Notes: generated from the letters alone by a model not told the origin. 49,050 bases of DNA from JAXMAR01 sp046350295 (GCA_046350295.1 JAXMAR010000055.1:1-49050); one strand, 5' to 3'. Counted from the stretch's first letter, positions 9,198 to 18,857 are shown. Program-made: numbers and translations.

Positions 9198-9983
9198 ATG
9201 TCCGTCTCCCCTGCCGCGCCGCAAGCCAAGGCGCCTGCTCAAGAGGTTGAAGTGGGCGGAGTCTCCGGCCTGCCCGACATCGTAATTTACAGCCATTCGC
9301 CGATCTTGTACTGGTGGCCGATCTGGGCGTTCGGCTTCGTGCTGGCGTTCATGAGCTACTGGGATGGCGGGCACATGGCGTACCTTCCCCCCGGCAGCGA
9401 AGCGGACGGCGGCGGCGCTGTTCTCGAGGCGCCGCACGACCGGATGGCGGCCAATCCCTACCTGGGAACCTGGTACTTCGCCGTTCTGCTCTTTGTGCTG
9501 GTCTTCAGCAACGTGCAACTGCGGGGCCTCTGGGAGTGGGTCACGGTGCTGGGCATCGGCCTGGGCCTGACACTCGTCTCGTGGCTGGGCTGGTGGACCA
9601 ATGTCTTCGCATGGTTCGAGCTGGTTCACGTCCACATCAACCTGGCCGGCTATGTCTTTATCTCGTCCTGGGTGCTGGCCATCTGGCTTCTCAGCGTTTT
9701 CTTCTTCGACCGCCGCACCTACATGATCTTCTCCTCTGGGCAGGTGCGCATCCGGGACGAGATCGGCGAGGCGGAAAAGGTCTACGACGTGACGAACATG
9801 ACGTTCCAGGTTCGGCCGAACGTCCTGATTCGCCATCGCGTTCTGGGTTTCTACGGGGCGGGCGATCTGGTCGTCCACACCGCGGGGCCCAACCCTGAGG
9901 TGATCGAATGGCCCAATGTGCTGTTCGCGCGATCGCGGCTGAAGGAGATCCAGGATCGCCTGAAGTCGCGTGAAGTGGTGTAG
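9198..9983 (+). CDS. Conserved membrane protein with cytoplasmic C-terminal domain
   Basis: 261 residues, family not recognised. Hydrophobic helices are seen at about 39-54 (WWPIWAFGFVLAFMSYW), 96-108 (WYFAVLLFVLVFSNV), 115-137 (VTVLGIGLGLTLVSWLGWW) and 150-172 (INLAGYVFISSWVLAIWLLSVFFF). The C-terminal 85 residues are soluble and beta-rich (MIFSSGQVRIRDEIGEAEKVYDVTNMTFQVRPN), resembling the PH-like domains found on some bacterial membrane proteins; this is inference. It lies between hsp20 and a phosphoribosyltransferase in one operon, so a role in membrane stress is plausible. Confidence 0.7.
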   Translation: MSVSPAAPQAKAPAQEVEVGGVSGLPDIVIYSHSPILYWWPIWAFGFVLAFMSYWDGGHMAYLPPGSEADGGGAVLEAPHDRMAANPYLGTWYFAVLLFVLVFSNVQLRGLWEWVTVLGIGLGLTLVSWLGWWTNVFAWFELVHVHINLAGYVFISSWVLAIWLLSVFFFDRRTYMIFSSGQVRIRDEIGEAEKVYDVTNMTFQVRPNVLIRHRVLGFYGAGDLVVHTAGPNPEVIEWPNVLFARSRLKEIQDRLKSREVV

Positions 9984-10049
9984 CGTGCGCGGGGGCTTGG
10001 CGACGAGGCGGCGGGCCCGCTTCGTCGCAGAGCCAGAGAGGAGTACGTC

Positions 10050-10741
10050 ATGTTTCGCAATCGTGAGGAAGCGGGCCGGCTGCTCGCGGCCCGACTGCAC
10101 GGGCGGCGGCTCCATGATCCGGTGGTTCTTGCCATTCCGCGCGGCGGCGTGGTCGTGGGCGCCATGCTGGCGAAGGGTTTGGGCGCCGACCTGGACATCG
10201 TGCTGGCGCGCAAGCTGCGCGATCCGTGGCAGCCGGAGCTGGCGCTCGGGGCGCTCGCCGAATCGGGGGAGGTGATCCTCAATCCCGAATTGGCGGACCG
10301 CTCCCGCGAGCTGGAAGGATACCTGGAAAAGGAGCGGCGCTACCAGGAAAAGGAGATCGAGCGGCTGCAAACTGTTCCGCGGCGCGCCCGGCGGCCGTGC
10401 TGGCGGCCTGGTCGGTGATCGACCGACGACGGCATCGCCACCGGGCGCGACGATGAGCGCGGGCGCTCAAGGCGCGCGGCACGCCGGAAGTGCGAGATCA
10501 TCGTCGCGCGCGGTGGCGTCGCCCTCGACCGGCTGGCTGATCGTGCGCGGAATGACGAGGTCGTCTGCCCGAGGAGCCCGAGTGGTTCGAGGCGACCGGG
10601 CAGTTCTACGAGGACTTCACGCAGGTCGAGGATGAAGAGGGTAGCGCTGCTACGCGGGTTCGGCGGCCGCGCCTGGAAAGCCGCCGGTCGCCACGACTCC
10701 ATAGACGCCGCGGCTCTCCACACAAGGGGCAGGACCTTTAG
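10050..10741 (+). pseudogene. Phosphoribosyltransferase, frameshifted
   Basis: The first 110 residues (MFRNREEAGRLLAARL, VVLAIPRGGVVVGAMLAKGLGADLDIVLARKLRDP) match stand-alone type I phosphoribosyltransferases often found with Hsp20 and universal stress proteins. The PRPP loop is recoverable near 10415-10452 as TDDGIATGATM only after correcting indels, and the C-terminal FYEDFTQVEDEE follows near 10602. At least three indels lie between 10370 and 10650. The true stop is uncertain; 10741 is the stop in the last readable frame. Third gene of the hsp20 operon. Confidence 0.65.
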
Positions 10742-10805
10742 CGAAGGTCGTCCCTTTTCGCATGGCGGCGACGCGAAAAAACATCGCCTCGCGACAAAGG
10801 AGTGA

Positions 10806-10833
10806 TTGACATGTCGTGATATGTCGATATAAT
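10806..10833 (+). promoter_or_regulatory. Near-consensus sigma70 promoter of the arsR-type gene
   Basis: TTGACA (10806-10811) and TATAAT (10828-10833) are perfect -35 and -10 hexamers with a 16-base spacer. The start codon at 10853 and its AAAGGAG follow closely, giving a very short leader. Confidence 0.8.
10814..10831. promoter_or_regulatory. ArsR-type operator, copy 1
   Basis: TCGTGATATGTCGATATA fills the promoter spacer and overlaps the -10 hexamer. The core ATATGTCGATAT is nearly palindromic, and ATGTCG repeats with a 10-base period (10811 and 10821). A 17/18 identical inverted copy is at 11195-11212. Binding here would block the promoter, so autorepression is likely. Confidence 0.7.
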
Positions 10834-10852
10834 TTCAGTAAAGGAGCCGCCA

Positions 10853-11177
10853 ATGAGCGCCAAGGCCAAAAACACGAAGCCGCCCGACCTGACTCCCCTG
10901 GTCGCCCTCGAGCAGGCGGCGGAGTGCCTCAAGGTCCTGGCGCATCCCCACCGGCTGCGGATGGTGCAGATGCTCCTGCGCGGCCGCTGCGACGGGCGGC
11001 TTGGCCGACGCCTGCGGCATCCCCAGTCACATGGCGTCCGAGCATCTGCGGTTGATGCAGCGCTGCGCCTTGCTCGATGGCGAGAAGGAAGGCCGCAAGG
11101 CGTACTACCGGATCGCCGAGCCCCACCTGGCGAACATCATGTCGTGCATCGAGGCGCGGTTCGGCGCGGTCGCGTGA
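10853..11177 (+). CDS. ArsR/SmtB-family transcriptional regulator (one frameshift)
   Basis: About 108 residues once one indel near 10985-10995 is corrected. The N-terminal part (EQAAECLKVLAHPHRLRMVQMLL) and the DNA-reading winged helix (GGLADACGIPSHMASEHLRLMQRCALLDGEKEGRKAYYRIAEP) are typical of ArsR repressors. Cysteines occur in AAEC, ADAC, QRC and IMSC; which bind a ligand is not clear. ATG 10853 has AAAGGAG seven bases upstream. Its neighbours are a rhodanese and a CoA-disulfide reductase, so a persulfide or sulfide sensor like BigR/SqrR is more likely than a metal sensor; this is inference. Confidence 0.8.
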
Positions 11178-11194
11178 CTTTCTTTTTGCCGCTA

Positions 11195-11212
11195 TATATC
11201 GACATATCGCGA
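11195..11212. promoter_or_regulatory. ArsR-type operator, copy 2 (inverted)
   Basis: The reverse complement reads TCGCGATATGTCGATATA, differing from copy 1 at one of 18 positions. It lies just after the repressor stop and before the rhodanese genes, so the same repressor probably controls both. A weak promoter (TTGCCG, 18 bases, GATGAT) overlaps it. Confidence 0.65.
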
Positions 11213-11251
11213 TGATTACACATTAAAGGAGCCGGCTCAAGCCGGACCTCG

Positions 11252-11353
11252 ATGAACGGAGCCAAGAAGATGGAAGTGTTGCTGCCCCTCGGGATCGTCG
11301 CCTGGCCGATCAGCGTGGGTGCTGTCGCCGCCTCGGCGTGCAGACCTGAATGA
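11252..11353 (+). CDS. Short ORF of uncertain reality, 33 aa
   Basis: MNGAKKMEVLLPLGIVAWPISVGAVAASACRPE: one hydrophobic stretch and one Cys. It lies 20 bases after an AAAGGAG that resembles the one before the arsR-type gene. Its stop overlaps another short frame (11350-11457) in ATGA. In a stretch with indels this may be a fragment of something larger; I see no family. Confidence 0.25.
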   Translation: MNGAKKMEVLLPLGIVAWPISVGAVAASACRPE

Positions 11354-11469
11354 GCGGCCGCTGCAAGCCGAGTTCGGCCTCCACCCCGCTCGATTCGCCT
11401 AACGAGAAAACGCCGCCGGAGGAAAGTAGCCGGCGTCAAGCAGACCTTAACCCCTAAAAGGAGTTTTCG

Positions 11470-12032
11470 ATGAGCGTCGCCACCATCAGTCCGCGGCGCT
11501 GCGGACTGCGCAACAACGGCAAGATCGATCTGCCTCGACGTGCGCACGCCGGTCGAGTTCCGGGAGTTCCATGTCCCCGCGGCCTGCAACCTTCCGGGCT
11601 CGACTGGTTGATCCAGCGGCGGCGCTGCATGCGCCAGGAGACGCGGCCGAGCCGGTCTACGTCATGCGCTGCTCCGGCAGCCGCGGCCGGCATGCGAGAA
11701 GTTCCAGGCGGCGGGCTTCGCGAACGTCGTCAACGTCGAGGGGGCGCCCTGGCCTGGGAAGCGAGCGGGCTGCCGCTGGTCCGGGGCAAGAAGGCGATGT
11801 CGCTGGAGCGGCAGGTGCGGATCGCGGCCGGGCTGCTGGTCCTCATCGGCGTCGTCCTTGGCTGGCTCGTCGATCCTCTCTTCCTGGGGCTTTCCCGCGC
11901 TCCCTGTCGGCTTTCGGGTTGGTGTTCGCCGGGATCACGGACACGTGCGGCATGGGAATGCTGCTGGCGAAAATGCCCTGGAACCAGGTCCGGGAAACCG
12001 ACGCCGCCTGCTGCACAACGAAGACCGCATAG
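11470..12032 (+). CDS. Rhodanese with DUF2892 membrane tail (YgaP-like), frameshifted
   Basis: Sulfurtransferase fused to a membrane anchor, as in YgaP. Readable pieces: KIDL near 11520 and VRTPVEFREFHVPAACNLP (rhodanese N-terminal motif), the active-site loop near 11665-11680 that in corrected form reads CRSGSRG, FANVVNVEGG, then two membrane helices (IAAGLLVLIGVVLGWLV; FGLVFAGITDTCGMGMLLAKMPWN) typical of DUF2892. About four indels lie between 11500 and 11920; start (GGAG eight bases before ATG 11470) and stop (12032) are clear. The active-site Cys carries sulfane sulfur. It precedes the CoA-disulfide reductase by 61 bases in one operon. Confidence 0.75.
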
Positions 12033-12093
12033 TCGCCTTCCGCTCCGCGAAAGATCTGTTTTCGCGGAGCGAAGCCGACACGAGGAGACTGTC

Positions 12094-13715
12094 ATGAAAC
12101 TGCTCATTGTCGGTGGCGTGGCGGGCGCGCTTCGGCGGCTGCCCGAGCCCGTCGTCTCGCGGAAGACGCCCAGATCGTGCTGCTGGAGCGCGGCCCGGAT
12201 GTCTCGTTCGCGAACTGCGGCATGCCCTACTATCTGGGAAATCGCCGACCGAAGTAAGCTGCTGGCATCGCCCGAGCGACTGCACTCCCGGCCTGCTCAT
12301 CGACGTGCGGACGCGTTCCTCCGTGGAGGCGATCGACGCGCCTGAAGACCTTTCGGCCTGCGACCTCCGAACGGGCCGCGACTACGAGGAGAAGTACGAC
12401 GCTGATCCTCGCTCCCGGCGCCGCCCCGCTGCGACCGCCGCTGCCGGGCATCGACTTGCCGGGCGTCTTCCACCAGTGCAACTTGCAGGACATGGACCGT
12501 ATCGGCGGAGTACGGCCGAAACGCGCGGCGGTCGTGGTCGGGGCGGCTTTCATCGGCCTGGAACTGGTCGAGAACTTCGTGCGTCGCGGCATCGCCACGA
12601 CGGTGGTCGAGCTTCAGGACCAGATGTTGCCGCCCTCGACAAGGAGATGACGGCGCCAATCGCCGCGGAATTGAAGCAGGCACGCGGCGTCACGCTCTTG
12701 CTCGGCCAATCGGCGGAGGGGCGTTCGAGCCGGCGCCCGATGGGCTCACCGTCCGCTTGAAATCGGGCCAGACAGCAGCGCACTGGTGGTCCTCGGCATC
12801 GGTGTGCGGCCGGAGAACAGGCTGGCGGTGGACGCGGGGCTGGAGGTCGGGCCGCGCGGCGGCATCCGCGTCAACGACCATCTCCAGACCAGCGATCCCG
12901 ATATCTACGCGGTCGGCGACGCCATCGAGACCACCGACTTCGTCACCGGCGAGCGAACCCAGACGCCGCTGGCGGGTCCAGCCAATCGCCAGGGCCGGCT
13001 GGCCGCGGACCACATCTTCGGCCGCGCCGTCCGGTTCCGCGGCACGCAGGGGACGGCGATCGTGCGCGTCTTCGACATAACGGCGGCGCTCACCGGCGCC
13101 TCGGAGAAAACCTTGAAGCGCTTGCGGCGGCCGTATCGCAAGGTGTACGTCCATCCGACGCACCACGCGAGCTACTATCCCGGGGCGGAAAGCATGACGT
13201 TGAAGGTTCTCTTCGAGCCGGAGTCGGGGCGTCTCCTCGGCGCGCAGGCGGCGGGGGGCGGCGGCGTCGACAAGCGGATCGACATCCTGAGCGTGGCGAT
13301 CCAGGCGGGCATGACGGTCTTCGACCTGGAGGAGATGGAGCTGGCCTACTCGCCGCAGTACGGCTCGGCCAAGGATCCGGTGAACATGGCGGGCTTCGTC
13401 GCCGCCGGCCTCCTGCGCGACGATCATCCGCAGGTGGACGTCGAAGGCGCCTCACGGCCGGGGAACCTCGTTGTCGATGTCCGCACGCCGGAGGAATACC
13501 GGAACGGCCACGTGCCGGGAGCGATCAACATTCCGCTCGAAACGTTGCGTGCTCGGCTCCATGAGCTGCCGAAGGACCGGGACATCGTCGTCTATTGCCA
13601 GGTCGGTCAACGCGGCTACCTGGCGACGCGCATCCTGCGCCAGGCAGGCTATGCGGCGGCGAACCTGGGAGGCGGTTACAAGGGGTATCAGATGGTCCAC
13701 GAGGTTTCTTTGTGA
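12094..13715 (+). CDS. CoA-disulfide reductase with C-terminal rhodanese domain, frameshifted
   Basis: A pyridine-nucleotide disulfide oxidoreductase of the CoADR-RHD type, which reduces CoA disulfide or CoA persulfide using NAD(P)H. The FAD start (MKLLIVGGVAGG) at 12094 follows GAGGAG. The redox site reads SFANCGMPYYLG near 12207-12240. The NAD-binding (VVVGAAFIGLELVENF) and second FAD motif (DPDIYAVGDAIE) are present, then the dimerisation domain and a rhodanese domain with Cys in YCQVGQRGY near 13597. From 12786 to the stop the frame is intact; about five indels lie between 12120 and 12780. Corrected length is about 540 residues, normal for this fusion. Confidence 0.82.
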
Positions 13716-13828
13716 AGGAGTCTGATCCCTACGTGCTCTTTCTCAAGAACGGCCGGGCGGAAGCCATGAAGAATCATGCGCCGCCGGAGCGAAGATGAGA
13801 GGCGCCTGGCTCCAGCCCGAAACGCGCT

Positions 13829-15709
13829 TCAGTAGTCCGTCAACTGGCGCGGCGGCAGCGCGACGCGCAGGGCGTTGAGCACCGCCGCCACGTCGATGAC
13901 CTCCTGAAAGATCGCGCCGGCGACAGGGGGCAGATAATCCAGGCTGGCCAGAACCATGCCGAGCACGCTCAGGGCCATGCCGCCCAGGGCGCTCTGGAGC
14001 GCGATCTTGCGCATGCGGCGGCCGACGTGGAAGAACTCGTCCACTTTCTTCAGCGACTTGTCGAGGACGACGGCGCCTGCCGCTTCCGAGGTGATGTCAC
14101 TCTGTTGGCCGAAGGCGACGCCGACGGTGGCCGCCGTCAACGCCGGGGCGTCGTTGATGCCGTCGCCGACGAAGAGGGTGTTGGCTGCGGCGGTCTCGCG
14201 GCGGACGAGGTCGAGCTTCTGCTCCGGCGTCTGGCTCGCATGCACTTCGGTGATGCCCACCGCGTCCGCGAGGTAGCGCACCTCCGTTTCCCGATCGCCG
14301 GAGACGAGGAGGACGCGGCGGAAGGGGTGCTTGCGGCCCAGGTGCCGCACGAACGACCGGCCTTCGGGGCGCGGCTCGTCGCGAAAGCGGAAGGTCGCGC
14401 CGTAGGCGCCGTCGATCAGGAGAACACATTCCATGCCGCCGGCGAGCGGAGGGAGCTCGGGCTCCAGCTCCGGGCGCTGGGCGAGCAGCTTGCTGCGGTT
14501 GGTGACTTGCAGACGCTTTCCGGCGACGCAGCCGCGCAAGCCTTCGCCGGGCCGCTCGCCCACTTCGCTCGCCTCGGGCGCCGTCAGACCGCGCTGTCGC
14601 GTTTCATCCAGAATGGCGCTCGCGAGCGGGTGCTTGGAGTAGCGCTCGAGCCCGGCAAGAAGTCCAAGGGCGTTGGCGGCGTCGACACCGGCGGCGGGCA
14701 GGACCTCGGTCAGCTTTGGCTCGCCGTAGGTCAGCGTGCCGGTCTTGTCGAAGATGGCGACGCTGCAGGTGTCGAGCTTCTCGAGGACGGCGGGATCCTT
14801 GATGATGATGCCGCGCCGCGCCGCCAGGGAGATGGAACCGATGATGGCGACCGGGATGGCGATCAGGAGCGGGCAGGGCGTGGCGACGACGAGGACGGCG
14901 AGGAAGCGGACCCGGTCGCCGCTGAAGACCCAGGCGGCGACGGCGAGGACGACGGCGAGCGGCGTGTAGAGGGCGCCGAGTTGATCGCCGAGGCGGCGCA
15001 ACCGGGGGCGGCGCTGCTCGGAGGCGCGCATCACTTCCATGATCTTGGCGTAGCGCGAATCGACGGCACGTTTCTCGGCGCGGATGGTGAGGGCGCTCTG
15101 ACCGTTGATGGCGCCGGAGAGGACCGGCGTGCCGGGGGTCTTGGACATGACGTAGGGCTCGCCCGTGAGGTACGACTCGTCCATGGTTCCATGCCCCTCG
15201 ATGACGACGCCGTCGACGGGACAGATCTCGTGGGGGAAAACGACGAGGACGTCGCCGACCCGCACATCGTCGAGACCGACGTCGCCAAGGACGCCAGCGC
15301 TGCGCCGATGCGCCTTGGAGGGCATCCGGCCGGCCAGGGCCTTGAGGACCGACGAGGCGCTGCGCACCGCAAAGGCCTCGAGGGCCTGGCCGCCGGAGAG
15401 CATGAGGACGACAAGGGTCCCGGCGAGGTATTCTTCCAGGACCACGGAAGTGACGATCGAGATGCCGGCGAGCAGGTCGGAGCCGAACTCGCCCCGGACG
15501 AGGTTGAGCAGCAGATCGAAGACGAGCGGGCCGCCGCCGAAGATGAGGGCAAGCAGGGGCGGGATGTCCTCGATCCGGACGCCCTCGAAGAGAAGCCGGT
15601 CTGGAATCGTGAAATGAAGAACGATGCGGCCCAGGATGGCCGCAAGCGCGAGCAAGGCGATGCGACGTTGCTTCCGGCTGGCCGCCAGGGGATGTTCCGG
15701 CCGTTCCAC
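13829..15709 (-). CDS. Heavy-metal P-type ATPase (P1B-like, no N-terminal metal domain)
   Basis: 626 residues. Integral membrane pump with the actuator loop TGEP at residues 182-185, the transmembrane CP pair at 279-280 (ATPCPLLIAIPVAI), the phosphorylated Asp321 in DKTGTLT, a His-Pro motif (SKHPLASA) of P1B pumps, and the hinge GDGINDAPAL. There is no N-terminal HMA or CxxC domain, and the metal is not predictable; the TPCPL motif fits a Cu/Zn/Cd-type or unassigned P1B subgroup. The start is uncertain: GTG 15709 is in frame, while MTQDAG at 15810 with GGAGG would need one indel. It lies downstream of a universal stress protein on the same strand. CtpF, a P-type ATPase, is part of the DosR regulon. 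Confidence 0.9.
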   Translation of the reverse strand: MERPEHPLAASRKQRRIALLALAAILGRIVLHFTIPDRLLFEGVRIEDIPPLLALIFGGGPLVFDLLLNLVRGEFGSDLLAGISIVTSVVLEEYLAGTLVVLMLSGGQALEAFAVRSASSVLKALAGRMPSKAHRRSAGVLGDVGLDDVRVGDVLVVFPHEICPVDGVVIEGHGTMDESYLTGEPYVMSKTPGTPVLSGAINGQSALTIRAEKRAVDSRYAKIMEVMRASEQRRPRLRRLGDQLGALYTPLAVVLAVAAWVFSGDRVRFLAVLVVATPCPLLIAIPVAIIGSISLAARRGIIIKDPAVLEKLDTCSVAIFDKTGTLTYGEPKLTEVLPAAGVDAANALGLLAGLERYSKHPLASAILDETRQRGLTAPEASEVGERPGEGLRGCVAGKRLQVTNRSKLLAQRPELEPELPPLAGGMECVLLIDGAYGATFRFRDEPRPEGRSFVRHLGRKHPFRRVLLVSGDRETEVRYLADAVGITEVHASQTPEQKLDLVRRETAAANTLFVGDGINDAPALTAATVGVAFGQQSDITSEAAGAVVLDKSLKKVDEFFHVGRRMRKIALQSALGGMALSVLGMVLASLDYLPPVAGAIFQEVIDVAAVLNALRVALPPRQLTDY

Positions 15710-15875
15710 TTTGGGAGGTTCCTTCGATTCGGCAAGCGCGGGCTGGGCGGCGTAATCCCCCGGAGGAAAGCGCCGGAAACAGGCGACAGGGGTCCGGCGT
15801 CTTGGGTCATTTCCTCCAGGGGCTCACGCCGCCCGGCTCGTCACTTCGGGATGGCGCCCGGAGCGCCCTGCTACG

Positions 15876-16349
15876 TCACACGCCCGCGGTCGCGAGCTCT
15901 TCGGCCTTCTCCATGCTCGTTTCCTTGAGCGGCGCCTTGATCGTCAGCACGGGGCAGTTCGCCTTGCGGATGACTTTCTCGGCGACGCTCCCCATGAAGA
16001 CCCGGTTCAGGCCGGTTCGTCCATGGGTGCCCAGGACGATCAGGTCACAGTCGATCTCCTTGGCGACATCGAGGATGGTGTTGGCCGGATCGCCCTCGAT
16101 CAGGCGATGCTCGATCGGGACGTGTCGCGGCGGCTGGATCGCCTCGAGCTTGTCCTGCCACTCCCTGGGGTAGTCGGGCGGCACGGGTGGAATGATCCCT
16201 TCGCCGAAGACGACCATGGGGGGCGTCAGGACGTGCAGGACGGTGATACGGGCGCCGGTGTCGCGCGCCACGGAGCAGGCCAGGCGAAAGGCCAGATCCG
16301 AGGTGGGCGAGAAGTCCGTGGGGACCAGGATCGAACGAACGGGTAACAT
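15876..16349 (-). CDS. Universal stress protein (UspA family)
   Basis: 157 residues, one Usp domain. It starts MLPVRSILVPTDFSPTSDLAFRLAC and has the ATP-binding signature G-x2-G-x9-G-S in GTHGRTGLNRVFMGSVAEKV near residue 120, followed by ANCPVLTI, so it belongs to the ATP-binding class. ATG 16349 is set by GGAGGA seven bases upstream; an upstream in-frame extension has no ribosome-binding site. A palindrome of the TTTGCAACG family lies between it and the VWA gene. Confidence 0.93.
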   Translation of the reverse strand: MLPVRSILVPTDFSPTSDLAFRLACSVARDTGARITVLHVLTPPMVVFGEGIIPPVPPDYPREWQDKLEAIQPPRHVPIEHRLIEGDPANTILDVAKEIDCDLIVLGTHGRTGLNRVFMGSVAEKVIRKANCPVLTIKAPLKETSMEKAEELATAGV

Positions 16350-16386
16350 GGCTGTCTCCTCCCTAGGGTCTTTGTTCAGTTGGCGG

Positions 16387-16422
16387 CTTTGCAAAGGTCC
16401 TGTCCCTTTTTTCGTTGCAAAG
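16387..16422. repeat. Palindrome, TTTGCAACGAAAAGGGG family
   Basis: CTTTGCAA-AGG at the left pairs with CCTTTTTTCGTTGCAAAG at the right around a GTCCTGTCCC centre. It separates the VWA gene end from the downstream universal stress gene. Relatives are at 7056, 25624, 31657, 32661 and 40203. Confidence 0.65.
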
Positions 16423-16433
16423 CCCCTCGCGCC

Positions 16434-18812
16434 TCAACCGCTCTTGCGGAAGAGGTTGGCGATGTCGCGGTCACTGATCATGTCCATTCCGTCGTTCAGA
16501 TCGATCACCAGGGCAGTTCCGCTCGGCGTGACCCAGACGACGTGGTTCCCCAGCTGGAAAACCTCGCGCATCTCGGGCTGTTGCTCGAGGATGCGGAAAT
16601 AGGCGTCGCTCAGAGCGCGGACGACGAGGGTCTTCGCCTTGGCCTCGAAGCCGGCGTCGATCCAGACGCCGCCGATTTCGACCAGCGAGCGTCCGGCCGC
16701 CCGCCGCAACGCCGAGGGCTGGGCGTGGGTCAGGTCCTTGAGAGCGGCGATGCGGAGGGACATATCGACACCGAGGCGCTCGGTGTGGATCTTTGCCAGG
16801 TCCCCCTTGGCCAGGGCGCCCCGCGCCGCCTCGAAGGTGGACCGCCGCTCCTTGGCCTCGAGCAGCGACTTGGCGCCCGCGTCCCCCTTGGGATCCGTGG
16901 GCAGAGCCGCGAAGCGGTCGGCCTCGAAACCGGACCGGCCCCCGGCCAGGCCGCCGGCCTTGCCGACCAGGCTATCCGCCACTTCCGCCAGGCGCCGCGG
17001 CTCCATCCCCGGCCTGGGCGTCAGGATCGGCGGCTCCATGGGCATGGGGCGTGGCCGCGGCAGCGGCGGGCGAACGATCGGCAGCGGCATGTCCGGCACG
17101 ACGAGCCAGCTCGTATACGGGGTGGCGATGCCGTAGCGCTTCGCCAGCGTCACGACCTCGTCGACCAGCTCCTTCTTCTCGCCGCCCGTGCGGATCTGTT
17201 CGAGCAGGTAGCCGACCTTGCGGCGGGCCCACAGGTCTTCCACGAACGGTTTGTCGTCGCCGCGCGCCGGGAGATCGACGTGGTAGACGAACTCGCGCGT
17301 TTCGCCGGCGAGCCGACCCGTCAAGCGCAGGGTCGTGTCCCCTGCCCCGTCATAGCGTCCGAGGACGACGAGTTGATCGCCGTGGAACAGATCGGGCAAG
17401 CGCGGCGGGTAGACGTCGCTCAGGCGGCAACCCCGGTCGACGGTCAGGCTCAGATTGGTCAACGCCGGCTGGCTGATCTTGGAAAAGAAGCTGGAAACCT
17501 TGAACTCCAGGTCCTCGTCAGGCCGGACATAAACGCTCGCCGCCCCCGATTGCTCCGCGACTTGATCGAGGAAGGCGGCGTTCACATTATTGCCGACGCC
17601 GAACGTGAAGATGCGCGTGTTCCGCGTGTTCTTCTTGGCGACATTCTTGAGGATGGCGTCGGGGACCGTCTCGCCGATGGTGGGCAGACCGTCGGTGAAG
17701 AAGACAACGGTGAAGATGCGGCCGCTACCGTCCTGCATGTCGAGGGCGGTACGCAGAGCGTCGTCGATGGCGGTGCCGCCGGCGGCGCTCAGTTTGTCGA
17801 TCCACTTGCGCGCCGCGGCGACCTCGTCCGCCGTCGCCTGGGTCAAGCCGGTCGCGTAGGGATTGACGGTGGTAGCGAACTGAACCAGGGCAAAGCGATC
17901 GTTCGGCGTCAGGCGGCTGAGGCAATGGTTGAGGGCCTTGCGCGCCTGTTCCATGCGGCCGTTCTCGGCCATGCTACCGGAGGTGTCCAGAACGAAGACG
18001 AAGTCGCGCGGGGTTTCATGTTCCTTCGACAGCTCGGCGCGCGGCGTGATGAGAAAGAGGAAGTAGCCGTTGTCGTGCGTCGGCCGCTGGGCGAGGCTGG
18101 TCATGGCGACGTCATCGGTGCCGGTCGTGTAGAGGAGCTGGAAATCGCGGTCGAGCAGGCACTGGTTCTTCTCGAAGCCGACGATGACGTGGCGGTCGCT
18201 CAGCCGGGCCACGGAGACGGCGTGCGTGGGGCTGTAAACGCTCAGGATCGGCTGCTTGGAGCGAAGGGTGACTTTGAAGGAGAAATCCTCGAGGGTGCGG
18301 GTCGCCTTGCCGTCGGTGCGGATGGGATAGAGGTACTCGACCAGCTCATGGTCCTTGCGGCAGATGGAGGTATAGGTGACCTCGATCTTTTGCTCGCCGT
18401 TGGCCGGCACGGGGAAGACGTTCAGCCGCAAGAGGTCCGTGCCCATGTACTCGAGCAGACCCGGGTCCATGATGCGGCGGACGATGTCGGTGTAGATCTG
18501 CTTGGCCTTGGCGGCCTCGACCAGCTCCCCCTTGACGCGCTTGCCGTCGACCCACATGGCGAACTCGCGGACGCCGGCGCCGCGCGGCACGGGGAAGAGG
18601 TAGACGGCCTCGAGGGGTCGGGGCGTGTGGTTGCGGAAGGTCTGCTCGACACGGGTGACGGCGACCTGATCTTCGATGGCGGTGTCGACGCGGTGCCGCA
18701 GCATCGCCAGGGGCGGAATCGTCTTGTCTTCGGGGATAAGCAAGGCCTGCGCGTGCGCGGCCTGACTCAGGGCCAGCACGGCGGAAACGGCGAGTAAGAG
18801 GGGTGTTTTCAT
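16434..18812 (-). CDS. Secreted VIT / von Willebrand factor A domain protein
   Basis: 792 residues. An N-terminal signal peptide (MKTPLLLAVSAVLALSQAAHA, likely cut after AHA). The VIT domain (about 30-160; PLEAVYLFPVPRGAGVREF) is followed by a VWA domain (about 270-440) with an intact MIDAS start DTSGS at 276-280 and TDG later (FFTDGLPTIGE). The tail has a Pro/Arg-rich linker (PPLPRPRPMPMEPP) and ends in a region with ALVIDLNDGMDMI. This is the bacterial inter-alpha-trypsin inhibitor-like architecture; a metal-dependent adhesion or scaffold role outside the cytoplasm is inference. It follows the YbjN-like gene with a 98-base gap holding a strong hairpin. Confidence 0.9.
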   Translation of the reverse strand: MKTPLLLAVSAVLALSQAAHAQALLIPEDKTIPPLAMLRHRVDTAIEDQVAVTRVEQTFRNHTPRPLEAVYLFPVPRGAGVREFAMWVDGKRVKGELVEAAKAKQIYTDIVRRIMDPGLLEYMGTDLLRLNVFPVPANGEQKIEVTYTSICRKDHELVEYLYPIRTDGKATRTLEDFSFKVTLRSKQPILSVYSPTHAVSVARLSDRHVIVGFEKNQCLLDRDFQLLYTTGTDDVAMTSLAQRPTHDNGYFLFLITPRAELSKEHETPRDFVFVLDTSGSMAENGRMEQARKALNHCLSRLTPNDRFALVQFATTVNPYATGLTQATADEVAAARKWIDKLSAAGGTAIDDALRTALDMQDGSGRIFTVVFFTDGLPTIGETVPDAILKNVAKKNTRNTRIFTFGVGNNVNAAFLDQVAEQSGAASVYVRPDEDLEFKVSSFFSKISQPALTNLSLTVDRGCRLSDVYPPRLPDLFHGDQLVVLGRYDGAGDTTLRLTGRLAGETREFVYHVDLPARGDDKPFVEDLWARRKVGYLLEQIRTGGEKKELVDEVVTLAKRYGIATPYTSWLVVPDMPLPIVRPPLPRPRPMPMEPPILTPRPGMEPRRLAEVADSLVGKAGGLAGGRSGFEADRFAALPTDPKGDAGAKSLLEAKERRSTFEAARGALAKGDLAKIHTERLGVDMSLRIAALKDLTHAQPSALRRAAGRSLVEIGGVWIDAGFEAKAKTLVVRALSDAYFRILEQQPEMREVFQLGNHVVWVTPSGTALVIDLNDGMDMISDRDIANLFRKSG

Positions 18813-18857
18813 GGGTCGATCCAGAAAAGGGCTGTGACTTCAGCAACGCTTGCTCGT

